A stretch of 7,501 bases of DNA from Frankiaceae bacterium (lineage in GTDB: Bacteria > Actinomycetota > Actinomycetes > JAFAQI01), in NCBI GenBank assembly GCA_030840615.1, contig JAVEEE010000146.1, forward strand, positions 1 to 7,501. The letters are read 5' to 3'. Made by a program: the position numbers and the translations under genes. Position 1 is the stretch's first letter; the number at the start of each line of letters is the position of its first letter. The notes beneath the pieces were generated by a model, which saw nothing but the letters and a program-made list of their open reading frames with translations, was not told the origin of the DNA and did no database searches. Positions 4,647 through 7,501 of the stretch are shown piece after piece.

Positions 4647-6917
4647 ATGGAGCCGGGCGAGTTCCGTGGGGTGCGTGGTCGCTACCACCACGAGTCGACG
4701 CCGTGGTGGCCGACGACGGTGCGGCCGCCCGCCGACGCGCCCAACGTCGTGCTCGTCGTCCTCGACGACGTCGGCTTCGCGCAGCTCGGCTGCTTCGGCT
4801 CGGACATCGAGACGCCGGCCATCGACACGCTGGCAGCCAACGGGTTGCGTTACACCAACTTCCACACCACTGCCTTGTGCTCGCCGACCCGCGCTGCGTT
4901 GCTCACCGGCCGCAACCACCACGCCAACGGCATGGGCCGGGTGGCCGAGCTGGCGACTGGATTCCCTGGGTACGACGGGCGGATCCCGCGGGCCAACGCG
5001 ATGCTGCCCGCGGTTCTCGTGCCCGCCGGTTACGCCGCCTGGGCGGTCGGAAAATGGCACCTGACCCCCGAGGACGAGACACACCTCGGCGCGTCCCGGT
5101 CGCGCTGGCCGCTGGGTCGCGGCTTCGAGCGCTTCTACGGGTTCTTCGAGGGCGAGACGCACCAGCTCGCGCCGTCACTCGTGCACGACAACCACCGGGT
5201 CAACCCACCGGCGTCATACGACAGCGGCTATCACCTCACCGAGGACCTCGTCGACCGGTCCATCGAGTTCATCCGTGACCTGCGCACCGTCGACGCGACG
5301 AAGCCGTTCTTCCTCTACCTCGCGACCGGCGCGTGCCATTCGCCGCATCAACCGCCGCCGCATCACCTCGCCCGCTATCGCGGTCGCTTCGACGAGGGCT
5401 GGGACCTCTGGCGCGAGCGCACGTTCGATCGGCAGATGGTCGCCGGGCTGCTGCCGCCGACCACCGAGCTGTCGCCGCGGCCCGAATGGGTGCCTGCTTG
5501 GGCCGACCTCGTGGACGACGACAAGCGGCTCTACGCGCGCTACATGGAGGCGTTCGCCGGGTTCCTGACCCACACCGACCAACAGCTCGGCCGGCTCGTC
5601 GACTGGCTCCGCGAGACCGGCGACCTCGAGACCACGTTGCTGATGGTGCTGTCCGACAACGGCGCCAGCAGCGAGGGCGGTCCGACCGGGTCGCTCAACG
5701 ACGTGCGGATCTGGAACGGCGCGCGAACAACACGCGAGGAGCAGCTGCGCCGCATCGACGAGATCGGCGGCCCGTGGTGTCACAACAACTATCCGTGGGG
5801 TTGGACGGTCGCGGGCAACACGCCGTTCCGGCGGTGGAAGCGCGAGGTGCACGAGGGTGGCGTCGCCGATCCGCTGGTCGTGCACTGGCCGGCGGGCATC
5901 GTCGCGCGCGGCGAGCTGCGCCGACAGTATGTGCACGCTGTCGACATCGCACCGACGATCCTCGACGTCAGCGGAACGCCGATGCCGGACACCGTTGATG
6001 GCGTCGTCCAACGCCCCGTCGACGGCGCAAGCATCGTGGCGACGCTCACCGACGCCGGGGTCAAGGATCCGCGCACGACGCAGTACTACGAGATGTTCGG
6101 CTGCCGAGCCTTGTACGACGACGGCTGGAAGGCGGTCACCTATCACCCGATTCAGTCGGACTTGCCCGGACTCGATACTGCGCGTTGGGAGCTCTACGAC
6201 GTGCGCGTCGACCCCAGCGAGTGCCACGACCTCGCCACGAAGGAACCGCAACGGCTCGCCGCGATGGTCGACACGTGGTGGCAGGAGGCGGAGCGCAACG
6301 AGGTGCTGCCGATCGACAACCGGCCGTTCTCCGCGTTCGTGTTCGAGCGGCCGGGCTCACTGCCGGCTCGTCACCGCTACATCTACTACCCCGGGCCGCT
6401 CGCCGTGCCGGAGCCGGCGGCTGTCAACGTGCGCAACCGCAGCCACCGCATCAACGCACAGGTCGTCACGGGTGACGAGCCGGTCGAAGGCGTCCTGCTC
6501 GCGCTCGGCTCCCGCCTCGGCGGCTGGACGCTGTTCATGCGGGACGCGCGGCTGCACTACGTGCACAACTTCGTCGGTCTTGAGGAAACCGCCATCTCCG
6601 CCGCCTGCCCACTGACGCCCGGACCACATACGCTCGGCTTCACGTTCACCAAGACCGGCGAGCACCAAGGCAGCGGCACGCTGATCCTCGACGACAGGGA
6701 GCTCGGCCGCGGCGAGCTTGCACACTTCACACCCGTACGGTTCTCGCTGCACGGTGCCGGGCTGAGCTGCGGTCGCGACGTCGGGTTGCCGGTGTCGGCG
6801 GCGTACGACGACGAGTTCCCGTTCACCGGCACGCTCGTGCGTGTCGTGGTCGAGGTCGACGGTCCGGAAGTCGTCGACGCCGAGGGAGAGGCCGCCGGTG
6901 CGATCGCTCAGCAGTAG
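4647..6917 (+). CDS. Large type I (formylglycine-dependent) arylsulfatase, AtsA-like
   Basis: Hydrolyses sulfate esters in the alkaline-phosphatase-like fold; 756 residues, close to the large mycobacterial AtsA/AtsD group (about 780). Visible features are the first metal motif VVLDDVG (D40, D41), the sulfatase signature CSPTRAALLTGR (78-89) with C78 as the residue oxidised to formylglycine plus P80 and R82, GKWH (135-138) with K136 and H138, H231 in ACHSPH, the second metal pair in LSDNG (D337, N338), and K398/H402 in RRWKREVHEGG. A C-terminal beta-rich domain (about 580-740) follows the catalytic core, as in the large actinobacterial members. There is no signal peptide, so a cytoplasmic enzyme acting on an imported substrate is likely. 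Maturation needs a formylglycine-generating enzyme, which is not in this window. ATG 4647 is chosen for its AGGAG. The next gene begins 12 bases after the stop, so the two form an operon. Substrate unknown; aryl, alkyl or sterol sulfate are all possible. Confidence 0.95.
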   Translation: MEPGEFRGVRGRYHHESTPWWPTTVRPPADAPNVVLVVLDDVGFAQLGCFGSDIETPAIDTLAANGLRYTNFHTTALCSPTRAALLTGRNHHANGMGRVAELATGFPGYDGRIPRANAMLPAVLVPAGYAAWAVGKWHLTPEDETHLGASRSRWPLGRGFERFYGFFEGETHQLAPSLVHDNHRVNPPASYDSGYHLTEDLVDRSIEFIRDLRTVDATKPFFLYLATGACHSPHQPPPHHLARYRGRFDEGWDLWRERTFDRQMVAGLLPPTTELSPRPEWVPAWADLVDDDKRLYARYMEAFAGFLTHTDQQLGRLVDWLRETGDLETTLLMVLSDNGASSEGGPTGSLNDVRIWNGARTTREEQLRRIDEIGGPWCHNNYPWGWTVAGNTPFRRWKREVHEGGVADPLVVHWPAGIVARGELRRQYVHAVDIAPTILDVSGTPMPDTVDGVVQRPVDGASIVATLTDAGVKDPRTTQYYEMFGCRALYDDGWKAVTYHPIQSDLPGLDTARWELYDVRVDPSECHDLATKEPQRLAAMVDTWWQEAERNEVLPIDNRPFSAFVFERPGSLPARHRYIYYPGPLAVPEPAAVNVRNRSHRINAQVVTGDEPVEGVLLALGSRLGGWTLFMRDARLHYVHNFVGLEETAISAACPLTPGPHTLGFTFTKTGEHQGSGTLILDDRELGRGELAHFTPVRFSLHGAGLSCGRDVGLPVSAAYDDEFPFTGTLVRVVVEVDGPEVVDAEGEAAGAIAQQ

Positions 6918-6921
6918 GAGG
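6916..6921 (+). promoter_or_regulatory. Strong ribosome binding site for LLM oxidoreductase
   Basis: AGGAGG overlaps the sulfatase TAG stop (6915-6917) and lies eight bases before GTG 6930. It decides the GTG start of the next gene and argues for a sulfatase-oxidoreductase operon with coupled translation. Confidence 0.85.
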
Positions 6922-6929
6922 GGAAGCGC

Positions 6930-7501
6930 GTGAAGTACGGCGTCACGTTCGCTCGGCTCCGGCCGGCGTTGTGGACCGAGACCGCGGAGCTGTGCGACGA
7001 GCTGGGCTTCGAGTCGGTATGGCTACCCGAGCACCTCGTGCTGCCGGTGGAGCAGTCGGGCAGTCCCTACGCGGGGTCCGACCATCCGCCGGTGCGCGCC
7101 GATGCGCCGGTGTTCGACGTCTTCACGATGCTGGCATTCTTCGCTGCCCGCACACATCGGATCAGGCTCGGCACCAACGTCTACAACATCGGGCTGCGCC
7201 ATCCGTTCGTCACCGCGCGAGCGGTCTCGACGCTCGACGTGCTTTCCGGTGGCCGGGTCGAGCTCGGCATCGGGGCGAGCTGGCTGGCCGAGGAGTGGAA
7301 CGCCACCGGCCTCGACTTCGCGACCCGCGGCGGGCGGGTCGACGAGGCCATCGACGTCTGCCGGCGGTTGTGGACCGACCCGCTGATCGAGCACGCCGGT
7401 GAGCATTTCGGGTTCGCACCGGTGGCGTTCGAACCCAAGCCGGTGCAGAAAGGTGGGCCGCCGATCTCGGTCGGCGGCGACTCGAAGCCGGCCTTGCGCC
7501 G
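6930..7501 (+). CDS. LLM-class (probably F420-dependent) oxidoreductase, 3' end beyond right edge
   Basis: Bacterial luciferase-like TIM-barrel flavin or F420 oxidoreductase. In actinobacteria these usually use coenzyme F420 to oxidise or reduce alcohols, ketones or ring systems, or act as monooxygenases. The frame from GTG 6930 is open for 190 codons to the window end. Visible family features are MKYGVTFARLRP at the N-terminus, a TAELCDELGFESVWLPEH helix and strand (18-35), THRIRLGTNVYNIGLRHPF (75-93), the hallmark LSGGRVELGIGASWLAEEW (105-123) with its following Gly, and PPISVGGDS (177-185) towards the cofactor phosphate region. The segment pattern matches the family in which F420-dependent subgroups are defined, but F420 versus FMN use cannot be settled from this half. 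GTG is preferred because of AGGAGG eight bases upstream and the family-like N-terminus. Likely co-transcribed with the sulfatase, so it may act on the desulfated product (inference). Confidence 0.92.
   Translation, partial: MKYGVTFARLRPALWTETAELCDELGFESVWLPEHLVLPVEQSGSPYAGSDHPPVRADAPVFDVFTMLAFFAARTHRIRLGTNVYNIGLRHPFVTARAVSTLDVLSGGRVELGIGASWLAEEWNATGLDFATRGGRVDEAIDVCRRLWTDPLIEHAGEHFGFAPVAFEPKPVQKGGPPISVGGDSKPALR

Noticed and set aside
5214..6251. Minus-strand 345-codon open frame
   Set aside because: Antisense to the sulfatase catalytic core. No family motif, and the sulfatase frame is continuous with all active-site residues.
1..7501. Searched by eye for CRISPR repeats, tRNA/rRNA genes, transposase genes or IS ends and riboswitch-like leaders
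   Set aside because: No repeated units, cloverleaf-like segments or mobile-element motifs were seen. Intergenic spaces are too short for most such elements.

Overview
The window is GC-rich throughout, with G/C-ending codons, and every gene belongs to a family that is expanded in actinobacteria: a fused FadE-type acyl-CoA dehydrogenase, an alpha-methylacyl-CoA racemase with the residue numbering of the Mycobacterium tuberculosis enzyme, a large AtsA-type sulfatase and a luciferase-like (LLM) oxidoreductase. I read it as the chromosome of a soil or environmental actinobacterium, in a catabolic gene neighbourhood. It is densely coded. The only non-coding stretches are about 72, 5, 109 and 12 bases long. 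I see no tRNA, rRNA, CRISPR array, insertion sequence or phage gene.

Layout from left to right. (1) Bases 1-1377, minus strand: the first 459 codons of a double-length acyl-CoA dehydrogenase. One complete ACAD-like unit is followed by the start of a second, and the gene runs off the left edge. (2) Bases 1378-1449: a short, locally AT-rich divergent control region. (3) Bases 1450-2694 and 2691-3452, plus strand: an amidohydrolase-2 family metalloenzyme and a class II aldolase/adducin-fold protein, with overlapping stop and start (ATGA) and a strong ribosome binding site. (4) Bases 3453-3457: the two convergent genes end five bases apart, with a small palindrome across both stop codons. (5) Bases 3458-4537, minus strand: alpha-methylacyl-CoA racemase (mcr/AMACR), possibly transcribed as a leaderless mRNA. 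(6) Bases 4538-4646: a divergent control region. (7) Bases 4647-6917, plus strand: a 756-residue formylglycine-type sulfatase. (8) Bases 6930 to the right edge: the N-terminal 190 codons of an LLM-class, probably F420-dependent, oxidoreductase. It starts at GTG behind a near-perfect Shine-Dalgarno that overlaps the sulfatase stop codon.

How the genes may work together (inference). The racemase converts 2R- to 2S-methylacyl-CoA, and fused FadE34-like dehydrogenases desaturate CoA esters of branched or sterol side chains, so these two fit the same beta-oxidation route. The sulfatase could first remove a sulfate ester from the substrate. The LLM enzyme, amidohydrolase and aldolase-fold protein could then act on the ring or on carboxylated intermediates. 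A cluster for a sulfated, methyl-branched isoprenoid or steroid-like substrate is the simplest story that uses all six genes, but no gene here fixes the substrate. The individual families are known. What may be new is the combination, and the amidohydrolase/aldolase pair, whose aldolase-fold member lacks the usual catalytic Glu.
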